From JBDRHL01 sp043816955 (GTDB lineage: Bacteria; Planctomycetota; Phycisphaerae; Sedimentisphaerales; CAYZTY01): a DNA stretch of 20,020 nt. The stretch lies in the NCBI GenBank assembly GCA_043816955.1, contig JBDRHL010000074.1, positions 1-20,020 on the forward strand. The letters are read 5' to 3'. Shown here piece after piece: positions 14,110-20,020 of the stretch. Positions within the stretch are counted from its first letter, which is position 1, and every line of letters starts with the position of its first letter. The notes beneath the pieces are model-generated. The model did no database searches. It was not told the DNA's origin and saw nothing but the letters and a program-made list of their open reading frames with translations. A program made the translations under genes and the position numbers.

Positions 14110-15093
14110 TTAAACCGCTGCTTCATCAGCCAGGCTTGAGGCAATTCGGCTCCATCGTTCGATACGAGCGGGATCGCCGTTAAAGGTATGAGTGTCTTTC
14201 ATGACAATCTCGATACAGCAGCCCTGTGCGATATCCAGAGTACTGCGGATGTCATCCTCCAGGGCCTTATAATCGACAGTCGGTCCGCAAAGCCCTGCCG
14301 GGTTGGGTTTCCAGGAATATATGTACCGACTGGTAAGTTTCTCCGCTGCGATTTTTCGATCGCACCACGGAGAAACAGAGACCCTTCGAAGTCGCGGCAG
14401 ATGCCTGATAAGCAGATCGAATTTGGTATCAAGCGGCTCACAACAGCCGTAGCAGACAAGACCGAAGCGATTCAGAATCGGAATCTGGTACTGCAGAGCG
14501 AACTGATAGACTGCTCCGGGCGACCAAGAATAGGCCAACAAGCAAGTCTCATAGTTCTTGGCATTGCCGAGATAAACTGTTTCGTAGTACATAATGTCCT
14601 TCGGCACTGTGCTCACCTCCCATTTGGCCACGGACAGATGGCCCGGGATAAACTCCGAGAAGGTGCTCTTCCCAAGTCTAGCTGCATGGTCTTTGCCGAT
14701 TAGGATCTTGGGATTGAAGCGGCGGTGACGCGTCATGATTGAGAACGCTACTACTGTCTTGTGTTCATAAATAAGGACAAGGCGATACAGCGGACAGACA
14801 TATGTGGTAATGTCATAACGATCATTTTTTGATTCCGTGGTCAGAATTCCGAGTATATTCTCAACCTTTTGACAACTGAGTCCCGTGTCAATCTGTTCCA
14901 GTAGCTTGAGTTCTCTCCGATTGGTCAAGCCCGAGACCAGCCATCTGCCAATCTGAGCTATGTCCTTAGGCATCTCAGTCAAGAATGCAGCGCACGCTGC
15001 CAAGGCAACCATCAGAAGCACCACGGGATGCCGCTTTGCTGATTTTAAAACTCTTTCGATTATGGGTCGGTCCAACATAATAATATACGACAC
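14110..15093 (-). CDS. Chimeric ORF: ETEC_3214-like membrane protein joined to a C-terminal fragment of a URO-D family protein
   Basis: A frame of 327 residues with two unrelated halves. Residues 1 to about 185 have one membrane helix (HPVVLLMVALAACAAFL, 22-38) and then features I associate with the ETEC_3214 domain: VENILGILTTE, TTYVCPLYRLVLIYE, AFSIMTRHRRFNPKI, LGKSTF and YYETVYLGNAKNYET. From about residue 188 the sequence is the C-terminal part of the uroporphyrinogen-decarboxylase/methylcobamide methyltransferase-like family: QYQIPILNRFGLVCYGCCEP, LRRVSVSPWCD, YIYSWKPNPA and IEIVMKDTHTFNGDPARI. The N-terminal two-thirds of the URO-D barrel is absent, so that activity is not expected. The start is uncertain: GTG at 15093, or ATG at 15078, neither with a good ribosome site. 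Confidence 0.7.
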   Translation of the reverse strand: MSYIIMLDRPIIERVLKSAKRHPVVLLMVALAACAAFLTEMPKDIAQIGRWLVSGLTNRRELKLLEQIDTGLSCQKVENILGILTTESKNDRYDITTYVCPLYRLVLIYEHKTVVAFSIMTRHRRFNPKILIGKDHAARLGKSTFSEFIPGHLSVAKWEVSTVPKDIMYYETVYLGNAKNYETCLLAYSWSPGAVYQFALQYQIPILNRFGLVCYGCCEPLDTKFDLLIRHLPRLRRVSVSPWCDRKIAAEKLTSRYIYSWKPNPAGLCGPTVDYKALEDDIRSTLDIAQGCCIEIVMKDTHTFNGDPARIERWSRIASSLADEAAV

Positions 15094-15122
15094 TCATCTA
15101 TCCCGCTAATTCATGAAAAAGC

Positions 15123-15362
15123 AACAGCCACTAAAACTGTTTCTGCCAGTATAAGAAGTTCCCGTTGTTTCTTCAATATTTACTTTGACGGCAAGTGCGG
15201 GTTCGTGCCTCGCCAGAATGCTTTGGTTGGCTGCTTTGATGTAGCCGAATTCGAGACACCTCCGCCGAATGGTGGATGCCTTGGGCCCGATGCCGTTTCG
15301 GAGAGTTGTCGTTTGGTTCCTTCGGCTTCGCTCAGGATGCTCGCAAAGAAGCTCGCATTTTG
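15123..15362. repeat. Dispersed modular repeat, copy C
   Basis: Bases 15137-15182 match 19669-19714 with about six differences (core AAGTTCCCGTTG, then TTCAATATTTA). A second module follows: TTTGACGGCAAGTGCGGGTT (15184-15203), then a GC-rich tail ending in CTTCGGCTTCGCTCAGGATG. The 15-base CGGCAAGTGCGGGTT recurs exactly at 19367-19381. The 92-codon minus-strand frame across it is a typical repeat-derived false ORF. With its flanks this accounts for the whole gap 15094-15421. Confidence 0.7.
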
Positions 15363-15421
15363 GGTTTGATAAAGAGTGCATGGTTGGGTAGTATGCGGCC
15401 TGGAACAGAAATTTGATTTAG

Positions 15422-16582
15422 ATGGATATTAAAGAGCGCAAAAACATATTAGTGACCTGCGGGCCGGGACTGGAAGGTTATCTAAACGCTGAGCTTGGAG
15501 GCCTGGGCTTTGAAATAGTCAGCAGTCATACCGGCGGTATTATCATGCGCGGCTCATTTATCGATTGCATGAAACTGAATCTGTATCTGCGAACCGCTTA
15601 TAACGTCCTTTATCTTCTTAAGGAATTCAGATGCGGCAGCAGCGAATCACTCTACAAACAAGTCAGCAGCCTGCCTTGGGAAAATATCATCGCACCAGAG
15701 GAATATCTATGCGTACTTTCACGAGTCGATACCTTCTCGATTAACAACAGCATGTACCCGAGCCTGAAAGTCAAAGACGCAATCGTCGACCGAATATATA
15801 AAAAGACGGGCTCGCGGCCTGATAGCGGCCCGGAGAGAAACAAAGTCGTCGTCAACCTTTTCTGGAAGAACGACAGGGCATGGATATACCTCAATACTTC
15901 CGGCTTAAAACTCTCCGACAGAAACTATCGCAAGATGCCCCACAAAGCGCCGCTGCGAGAATCGTTAGCCGCGGGAATCATCATGGCTACCGGCTACGAC
16001 GGTTCGCAGGATATTGTCCTGCCTATGTGCGGCAGCGGTACGCTGGCTATCGAATCGGCTCTTATAGCCATGAACAAACCGCCAAGCGGCCTGCGAAGCA
16101 ATTTTGGTTTTACACACACCAGGGTTTTTGATGAGCAGATATGGAAGCAAATGCGCAATGATGCCCGCAAAGCTGTGCGCAAAGGCCCGCTGCAAAAACG
16201 TATAATTGCAACAGATATAGATGCCGATGCTATTACCGCAGCCAGACAAAACGCGAAAACCGCGGGCGTCGAACATCTAATAGAATTTAACGTATGCGAT
16301 TTTGCCGATACCGATGTTCCGAAGGGCGAAGGTATTGTAATAGTCAATCCCGAATATGGTTTACGATTAGGGGAACTCGAAAAGCTCGAAAAAGAATATA
16401 AACGCATCGGAGATTTCTTCAAGCAAAACTGCGCCGGCTATACCGGCTATATATTTACCGGCAACAGAAAACTTGCCGGTAAAGTAGGCCTGAAAACCTC
16501 AGCTCGCATGATATTCTTCAACGGAAAAGTCGAAAGCCGCCTGCTGAAATATGAAATGTACGAAGGAACAAAACAATCCTGA
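15422..16582 (+). CDS. THUMP-domain class I SAM RNA methyltransferase (RlmL/YpsC-like 23S rRNA guanine-N2 type)
   Basis: A 386-residue protein in the layout of the RlmL N-terminal enzyme. A ferredoxin-like/THUMP region occupies about residues 8-160 (LVTCGPGLEGYLNAEL at the start), then the hinge HKAPLRESLAAG (174-185). The Rossmann methyltransferase domain has the SAM motif PMCGSGTLAIE (201-211) and the acidic ATDIDADA (263-270). The catalytic motif, normally NPPYGxR, reads NPEYGLR (309-315). It should methylate the exocyclic amine of a guanine in 23S rRNA, using SAM; the exact position cannot be inferred. A stop codon directly precedes the ATG, so the start cannot lie upstream; the ribosome site is weak. 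It stands alone between repeats. Confidence 0.88.
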   Translation: MDIKERKNILVTCGPGLEGYLNAELGGLGFEIVSSHTGGIIMRGSFIDCMKLNLYLRTAYNVLYLLKEFRCGSSESLYKQVSSLPWENIIAPEEYLCVLSRVDTFSINNSMYPSLKVKDAIVDRIYKKTGSRPDSGPERNKVVVNLFWKNDRAWIYLNTSGLKLSDRNYRKMPHKAPLRESLAAGIIMATGYDGSQDIVLPMCGSGTLAIESALIAMNKPPSGLRSNFGFTHTRVFDEQIWKQMRNDARKAVRKGPLQKRIIATDIDADAITAARQNAKTAGVEHLIEFNVCDFADTDVPKGEGIVIVNPEYGLRLGELEKLEKEYKRIGDFFKQNCAGYTGYIFTGNRKLAGKVGLKTSARMIFFNGKVESRLLKYEMYEGTKQS

Positions 16583-16695
16583 AAAATGAGCCAACCGGTC
16601 TGCGTCTGGAATACGGGGTGAGGGCTGTCAATAAGGGAGGTGAAGGCTTTTCAAGTAATGTTGTTTCGGTTATTCTATAGTTGTCCCCGCTCAAA

Positions 16696-16727
16696 CCCCG
16701 TGAGCGGCTATACTCCGCTGCGCGGGG
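16696..16727. repeat. GC-rich hairpin
   Basis: CCCCG (16696-16700) and AGCGG (16703-16707) pair with CCGCT (16715-16719) and CGGGG (16723-16727). It is followed by CTAAAAAACT on the plus strand, so a T-run precedes it on the minus strand. It may help end either of the two converging transcripts. The 39-codon plus-strand frame across this and the next hairpin is judged false. Confidence 0.45.
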
Positions 16728-16746
16728 CTAAAAAACTCATTACAAG

Positions 16747-16776
16747 TAACCCGCCAACTATTAAATTGGCGGGTTA
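16747..16776 (-). terminator. Probable terminator hairpin between converging genes
   Basis: A perfect 11-base stem, TAACCCGCCAA with TTGGCGGGTTA, encloses an 8-base loop. Read on the minus strand it lies 64 bases after the RRM gene stop and is followed, after about 10 bases, by TTTTTT. It could serve both directions. The T-run is farther away than in a classic intrinsic terminator. Confidence 0.55.
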
Positions 16777-16839
16777 AGTAATGTCGTGCTCGACAGTTCA
16801 CCGATTGTTCTTGTGTCGGTGTGCTAATAGTTCTGTTTG

Positions 16840-17187
16840 TTAGTAGCGGTTTCCGCCGCCGCCGCTGCCACGGCCTCTGCCGTACCCGCCGCCGCCACCA
16901 CGTCTACCGCCGCCACCGCTGCCGCCCCTACTATCGCGACGGCTGGTTTTCGCGAGAGCTTCGTTGACATTCACAGCACGTCCCATCAGGTCCTTGCCAT
17001 TCATTTCTTCGATAGCCTTTTTTGCTTCGTCCTTAGATGGCATTTCGACAAATCCGAATCCTCTGGATTCACCGCTGAATTTATCCTTTATGATGTTAAC
17101 GGATTCAACCTGGCCAAAAGCTTCAAAAGCCTGGCGCAAGTCATCTTCAGTTGCCTGATGTGCTAAATTTCCGACATAAATATTCAT
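16840..17187 (-). CDS. RRM-domain RNA-binding protein with Gly/Arg-rich tail
   Basis: A 115-residue protein with one RNA recognition motif: RNP2 IYVGNL (3-8) and RNP1 RGFGFVEM (42-49), both complete. From about residue 82 a low-complexity tail of Gly, Arg and Ser with RGG-type repeats (GGGGRRGGGGGYGRGRG) follows. This is the architecture of the small glycine-rich RNA-binding proteins of cyanobacteria and several other bacteria, often linked to cold response; that role is inferred only. AAGGAGAT lies before the ATG. It is downstream of typA on the same strand, 123 bases away, separated by a repeat copy. Confidence 0.95.
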   Translation of the reverse strand: MNIYVGNLAHQATEDDLRQAFEAFGQVESVNIIKDKFSGESRGFGFVEMPSKDEAKKAIEEMNGKDLMGRAVNVNEALAKTSRRDSRGGSGGGGRRGGGGGYGRGRGSGGGGNRY

Positions 17188-17259
17188 TTCGATCTCCTTT
17201 TTAGGCCCTAAACTTAACCTTAACTACACTTATTTTCAGCATGCCGGGCACCCATGCCC

Positions 17260-17393
17260 AACAATGATTATACAGTCTGTCTTTCCATATAACAAGTTTC
17301 CGTTGCTTTTTCAACATTTATCCTGAGCCAGCCGAAAGGCTCGCCTGTCCTCCGTAGCTTTATGCGAAGGAGGATCCAATCTCTTGTGTTCGT
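17260..17393. repeat. Dispersed modular repeat, copy A (overlaps the 3' end of typA)
   Basis: Bases 17260-17280 are identical to 19603-19623. After a gap the match resumes from TATAACAAGTTTCCG (17289) through TTTATCCTGAGCCAG, CGAAAGGCTCGCCTGTCCT and TCCAATCTCTTG to about 17393. Copy A lacks about 50 bases present in copy B. Bases 17311-17393 lie inside the typA frame. A short hairpin GGGCA-CCCA-TGCCC (17246-17259) abuts its left end. Confidence 0.8.
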
Positions 17394-19230
17394 GACGCCG
17401 TCTATCCGTTTCTTTTAACAGCCTTTTGCGGATCCGAATCGAATCAGGACAAATCTCAACAAGCTCATTCTCCTGAATGTACTCCATCATTGCTTCAAGA
17501 CTCATTTTTCTGGCAGGTCTGACCTTGGCGGCATCGTCTTTGCCCGATGCCCGAATGTTAGTAAGCTGTTTACTTTTTACCACGTTTACGGGTATGTCTT
17601 TTTCCTTGCAGTGCTCCCCGACTACTTGTCCTTCATACACTTTTTCACCAGGCTCAACAAAGAAAATACCCCGATCGTACAGGGCATCGAGTGCATAAGC
17701 AGTCACCTGTCCGGTATTGGTCGCGATCATAACGCCTGCCTTTCTCTGAGGTATCGCACCACGCATCAGCTCATATCTTTCAAACGCATGATGCATAATC
17801 GCCCTGCCCTGTGTTGCGTTCATCATCCTGGCATTAAGACCGAACAAGCCTCGCGACGGTATCAAAAATTCCATATGAACAAAATCACTTGCTCCGCTCT
17901 TGGCATCCATTTTAACTATTTCACTTCGCCGGTCGCCCAGAAGACTCATCACAGAATTCCGGCAATCTAAAGGGCAATCCACCGTAAGCAATTCTATCGG
18001 CTCATGACGTCTGCCTTCAACTGTTCTCAAAATTACGTTCGGCTTACCGACACAAATCTCATAACCTTCCCGCCGCATATTCTCAAGTAAAATCCCAAGA
18101 TGCATCAGCCCTCTGCCTGAAACATTGAATTCCTCAGGCGTTTGGCCAGGTTCTACTCTTAATGCAACATTTTGCTGAAGCTCCTTTTGGAGTCTATCTC
18201 CAATCTGCCTGCTGGTTACGTATTTGCCGTCCTGGCCGGCGAAAGGCCCATCGTTAACCCTGAATGTCATTGACATTGTCGGCTCATCAACAGGAACAAC
18301 CGCAAGTTTTGAAGGATTATCCGCACAGGCAATGGTGCTGCCGATATCAACAGGATCAAGCCCGGATATTGCACATATGTCACCTGCCTGGACGCTTAAA
18401 ACCTGCTTTCGGCCAAGTCCATGAAACTGATGAATATGCATAATCTTTTGCTGTGTATGCAGACCTTCGGCATCAATTACAGTAACTCTCTGGCCTTCAG
18501 TTATCTGTCCGGCAAAAACTCTACCTATTGCTATCTGCCCCACATAATCAGAATATTCCAGATTCGTCACCAGCATCTGCAACGGCGCATCAGGGATAAC
18601 ATGCGGCGGAGGAACATTATTTATTATCGCATCGAATATTACATGGACATTATCGGTTTTATCAGCCATATCTGCTGTTGCCCAGCCATCTTTGGCTGAT
18701 GCGTAAACAAGTGGGAAATTGAGAGCCTCATCATCTGCACCGAGTGACACGAGCAGATCAAATACTTCATTGACGACATCATCCGGCCTGCTGTTTGCGC
18801 GATCAGCCTTGTTGATAATAACTACGGGTTTCAGCTTATACTCAAGGGCCTTGGTCAATACAAATCTTGTCTGCGGCATTGGGCCTTCAAATGCATCAAC
18901 CAAAAGCAGCACACCATCTGCCATTTTCAAAACACGTTCAACCTCCCCGCCAAAATCGGCATGGCCGGGTGTATCGATTATATTGATTTTATATTCATTG
19001 CCTTGTGAATCCATGTAGTAAATAGCGCAGTTTTTACTTAAAATTGTTATACCCCGCTCCCGTTCCAGGGGATTCGAATCCATAATCAATCCGTGCTCGC
19101 TGCCGCCCAGCTTGTCAAGATCCTCCTGCCTGAACATGCCGGACTGGTAGAGAAGCTGGTCTACGAGCGTTGTTTTGCCATGATCGACATGGGCGATTAT
19201 TGCTACATTACGAATATAATCTGAATACAT
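17311..19230 (-). CDS. typA: Translational GTPase TypA/BipA with a repeat-derived C-terminal extension
   Basis: A ribosome-associated GTPase of the EF-G-like family, involved in ribosome assembly and stress adaptation. AHVDHGKTT (13-21) is the P loop, followed by RERGITI, DTPGH and NKAD, then domains II, III and V and the BipA C-terminal domain. The family core ends at IRIRKRLLKETDRRR. The frame then runs about 25 more residues (HKRLDPPSHKATEDRRAF and RLAQDKC) that are encoded by the dispersed repeat, making 639 residues versus about 600-615 usually. The start is placed at ATG 19230 because it has GAAGGT upstream and gives the typical N-terminus MYSDYIRNVAIIAHVDHGK; the ATG at 19254 has no ribosome site. 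A near-consensus promoter lies upstream. Confidence 0.96.
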   Translation of the reverse strand: MYSDYIRNVAIIAHVDHGKTTLVDQLLYQSGMFRQEDLDKLGGSEHGLIMDSNPLERERGITILSKNCAIYYMDSQGNEYKINIIDTPGHADFGGEVERVLKMADGVLLLVDAFEGPMPQTRFVLTKALEYKLKPVVIINKADRANSRPDDVVNEVFDLLVSLGADDEALNFPLVYASAKDGWATADMADKTDNVHVIFDAIINNVPPPHVIPDAPLQMLVTNLEYSDYVGQIAIGRVFAGQITEGQRVTVIDAEGLHTQQKIMHIHQFHGLGRKQVLSVQAGDICAISGLDPVDIGSTIACADNPSKLAVVPVDEPTMSMTFRVNDGPFAGQDGKYVTSRQIGDRLQKELQQNVALRVEPGQTPEEFNVSGRGLMHLGILLENMRREGYEICVGKPNVILRTVEGRRHEPIELLTVDCPLDCRNSVMSLLGDRRSEIVKMDAKSGASDFVHMEFLIPSRGLFGLNARMMNATQGRAIMHHAFERYELMRGAIPQRKAGVMIATNTGQVTAYALDALYDRGIFFVEPGEKVYEGQVVGEHCKEKDIPVNVVKSKQLTNIRASGKDDAAKVRPARKMSLEAMMEYIQENELVEICPDSIRIRKRLLKETDRRRHEHKRLDPPSHKATEDRRAFRLAQDKC

Positions 19231-19307
19231 AACAAACCTTCGGTCAGGTAACATTTATAAGAAAGAACTATTCAGGATTTGCTCGATATTCCCTATGTAA
19301 ACGAGGT

Positions 19308-19335
19308 ATTCTACCCTTATTTTCAGGGCTGTCAA
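19308..19335 (-). promoter_or_regulatory. Sigma70-type promoter of typA
   Basis: Read on the minus strand: TTGACA (19335-19330), a 16-base spacer and TAGAAT (19313-19308). This is nearly consensus and would start transcription near 19300, leaving a leader of about 70 bases before ATG 19230. Confidence 0.7.
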
Positions 19336-19360
19336 TACAAAACCTAATCAATTATCAATT

Positions 19361-19385
19361 GAAAGGCGGCAAGTGCGGGTTTGGC
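19361..19385. repeat. Short repeat module
   Basis: CGGCAAGTGCGGGTT at 19367-19381 is an exact copy of 15189-15203 within repeat copy C. Flanks differ, so only this module is shared. It lies between the typA promoter and the small Lys-rich gene. Confidence 0.5.
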
Positions 19386-19464
19386 GCCTTGCTGCCTGTT
19401 CGTCGATGGCTTTCTGCTCAGAATTCACCGGATATGGTTCGGGGCAGCAGATACCACTGGGCAA

Positions 19465-19572
19465 TTATTTATTCTTTTTTTCTTTTTTCAATCTTCGTTT
19501 TTCCTTTGGACTAAGCAGGGCCTTTTTCTGCTGTTCTCTTTTGCCTTTATCTCTTTTTCCGGTATCGCCCAT
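19465..19572 (-). CDS. Small Lys-rich conserved-type hypothetical protein (35 residues)
   Basis: From the ATG at 19572 the product is MGDTGKRDKGKREQQKKALL followed by SPKEKRRLKKEKKNK. It is extremely basic and probably disordered or helical. I recall similar tiny Lys-rich proteins of the form MGxxGKxDKGKxEQQKKA as hypothetical proteins in various bacteria, but cannot check this here. AAGGAG eight bases before the ATG decides this start over a longer frame from 19650 that runs back into repeat copy B. Nucleic-acid or ribosome association is a guess from charge only. Confidence 0.65.
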   Translation of the reverse strand: MGDTGKRDKGKREQQKKALLSPKEKRRLKKEKKNK

Positions 19573-19602
19573 ATCTGTTTCTCCTTTTTCAGACCAGGTA
19601 AT

Positions 19603-19794
19603 AACAATGATTATACAGTCTGTATAAAACAGGAAAGCTTGTCCCCGCATGCCTCTGGCGGGGAACAGCCTGTTTCTTTCTGTATAACAAGTTCCCGTTG
19701 CTTATTCAATATTTATCCTGAGCCAGTCGAAAGGCTCGCCTGTCCTGCGTAGTCCCTCTAAGGGACGAAGGAGGGTCCAATCTCTTGCGTTGCA
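19603..19794. repeat. Dispersed modular repeat, copy B
   Basis: The fullest copy. It opens with 21 bases identical to 17260-17280. Next comes a roughly 50-base segment containing a GC hairpin (GTCCCCGC...GCGGGG), bounded by CTGT. Then come TATAACAAGTTCCCGTTGC (19683), TTTATCCTGAGCCAG and TCCAATCTCTTG. It ends near 19794. It also shares its 19669-19714 section with copy C. Confidence 0.8.
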
Positions 19795-19966
19795 ATTATA
19801 TAAATTTGCGGGATTAATTCAATGTTTTGTTTTGACGGCATGTGGAGAGGTGGAGTCGTTGATTATTTATCTATCCCTAATACTACAACGCCATTTTAGC
19901 TCAAGATTTTTAGGCGGCTGACCGATAACTTCTTTTAGAACCCATTATTCTGAAAGGAGATACGGT
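19795..19966. other. Leader region of the transposase gene
   Basis: No gene is seen. TTTTGACGGCA (19831-19841) echoes the TTTGACGGCAAGTGC repeat module. The left end of an insertion sequence should lie here, but without the right end in the window its inverted repeat cannot be identified. Confidence 0.35.
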
Positions 19967-20020
19967 ATGGACGCCAAACAACTTAAACAATTGAAACCTA
20001 TGTTGAACAAGTATCTGCGA
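19967..20020 (+). CDS. Probable IS701-type transposase, N-terminus only (cut by window edge)
   Basis: AAAGGAGA at 19953-19960 precedes an ATG encoding MDAKQLKQLKPMLNKYLR, open to the window end. The pattern (MxxKQLxxLxPxLxxYLR) matches the start of IS701-family transposases as I remember them, which continue with QFDDCF. Only 18 residues are visible, so the family call is tentative while a gene start is well supported. Confidence 0.6.
   Translation, partial: MDAKQLKQLKPMLNKYLR

Noticed and set aside
15106..15381. 91-codon minus-strand frame
   Set aside because: It lies wholly in the dispersed repeat and has the composition of repeat-derived false ORFs; no ribosome site.
16658..16777. 39-codon plus-strand frame after AAGGGAGGTGA
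   Set aside because: The ribosome-like site is about 14 bases from the ATG, and the frame crosses two hairpins; better explained as terminator sequence.
16837..17166. 109-codon Ala-rich plus-strand frame
   Set aside because: Antisense of the Gly-rich tail and RRM domain; its Ala/Thr runs mirror GGN codons on the other strand.
15123..19794. CRISPR array
   Set aside because: The recurring blocks are few, kilobases apart and of unequal structure, without regular spacers or cas genes.

Overview
The window looks like a chromosomal piece of a Planctomycetota bacterium, probably close to Phycisphaerae. This is inferred from a PEP-CTERM exported protein, a small Gly-rich RRM protein, a fragment of the URO-D-like methyltransferase family common in such genomes, DegT/Gfo/ROK sugar genes, and many dispersed non-coding repeats. 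No rRNA, CRISPR array or phage module was seen. One tRNA-Leu(CAA) is present. A probable IS701-type transposase begins at the right edge.

Layout. 1-1134: C-terminal part of an Fe-S/FAD oxidoreductase of the GltD type that lacks the usual NAD(P) domain. 1146-1523 (minus): DGC-domain putative zinc-binding protein. 1871-3356: an ArsM-like methyltransferase with two cysteine sites altered, followed 21 bases later by an SDR dehydrogenase broken by one frameshift. 3563-3648: tRNA-Leu. 3689-10563: a divergent sugar-metabolism locus. Its minus arm is DegT aminotransferase, NodB-type deacetylase and Gfo/Idh/MocA dehydrogenase. Its plus arm is a ROK regulator, an AAC(3) acetyltransferase fused to a C-terminal domain that may be a TIM barrel, and a cyclase-family hydrolase. 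An inverted repeat with overlapping promoter elements lies between the arms. 10564-13104: repeat-rich, AT-richer accessory stretch with a PEP-CTERM protein, an exported unknown and small hydrophobic ORFs. 13105-15093 (minus): class II aldolase preceded by a chimeric ORF, an ETEC_3214-like membrane protein joined in frame to the C-terminal third of a URO-D-family protein. 15422-19230: housekeeping-type genes, namely a THUMP/RlmL-like rRNA methyltransferase, an RRM protein and TypA/BipA. 19465-20020: a 35-residue Lys-rich protein, a repeat copy and the transposase start.

The strongest functional story is the 3.7-10.6 kb locus. Dehydrogenase, aminotransferase, N-acetyltransferase, N-deacetylase and amide/ring hydrolase functions under a sugar-sensing ROK regulator suggest making or breaking down an amino-sugar or aminocyclitol; this is inference. 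The strongest structural story is genome plasticity. Modular repeats recur at about 15.1, 17.3 and 19.6 kb. One of them supplies the last 25 or so codons of typA. The ETEC_3214/URO-D chimera and the frameshifted SDR are further signs of rearrangement.
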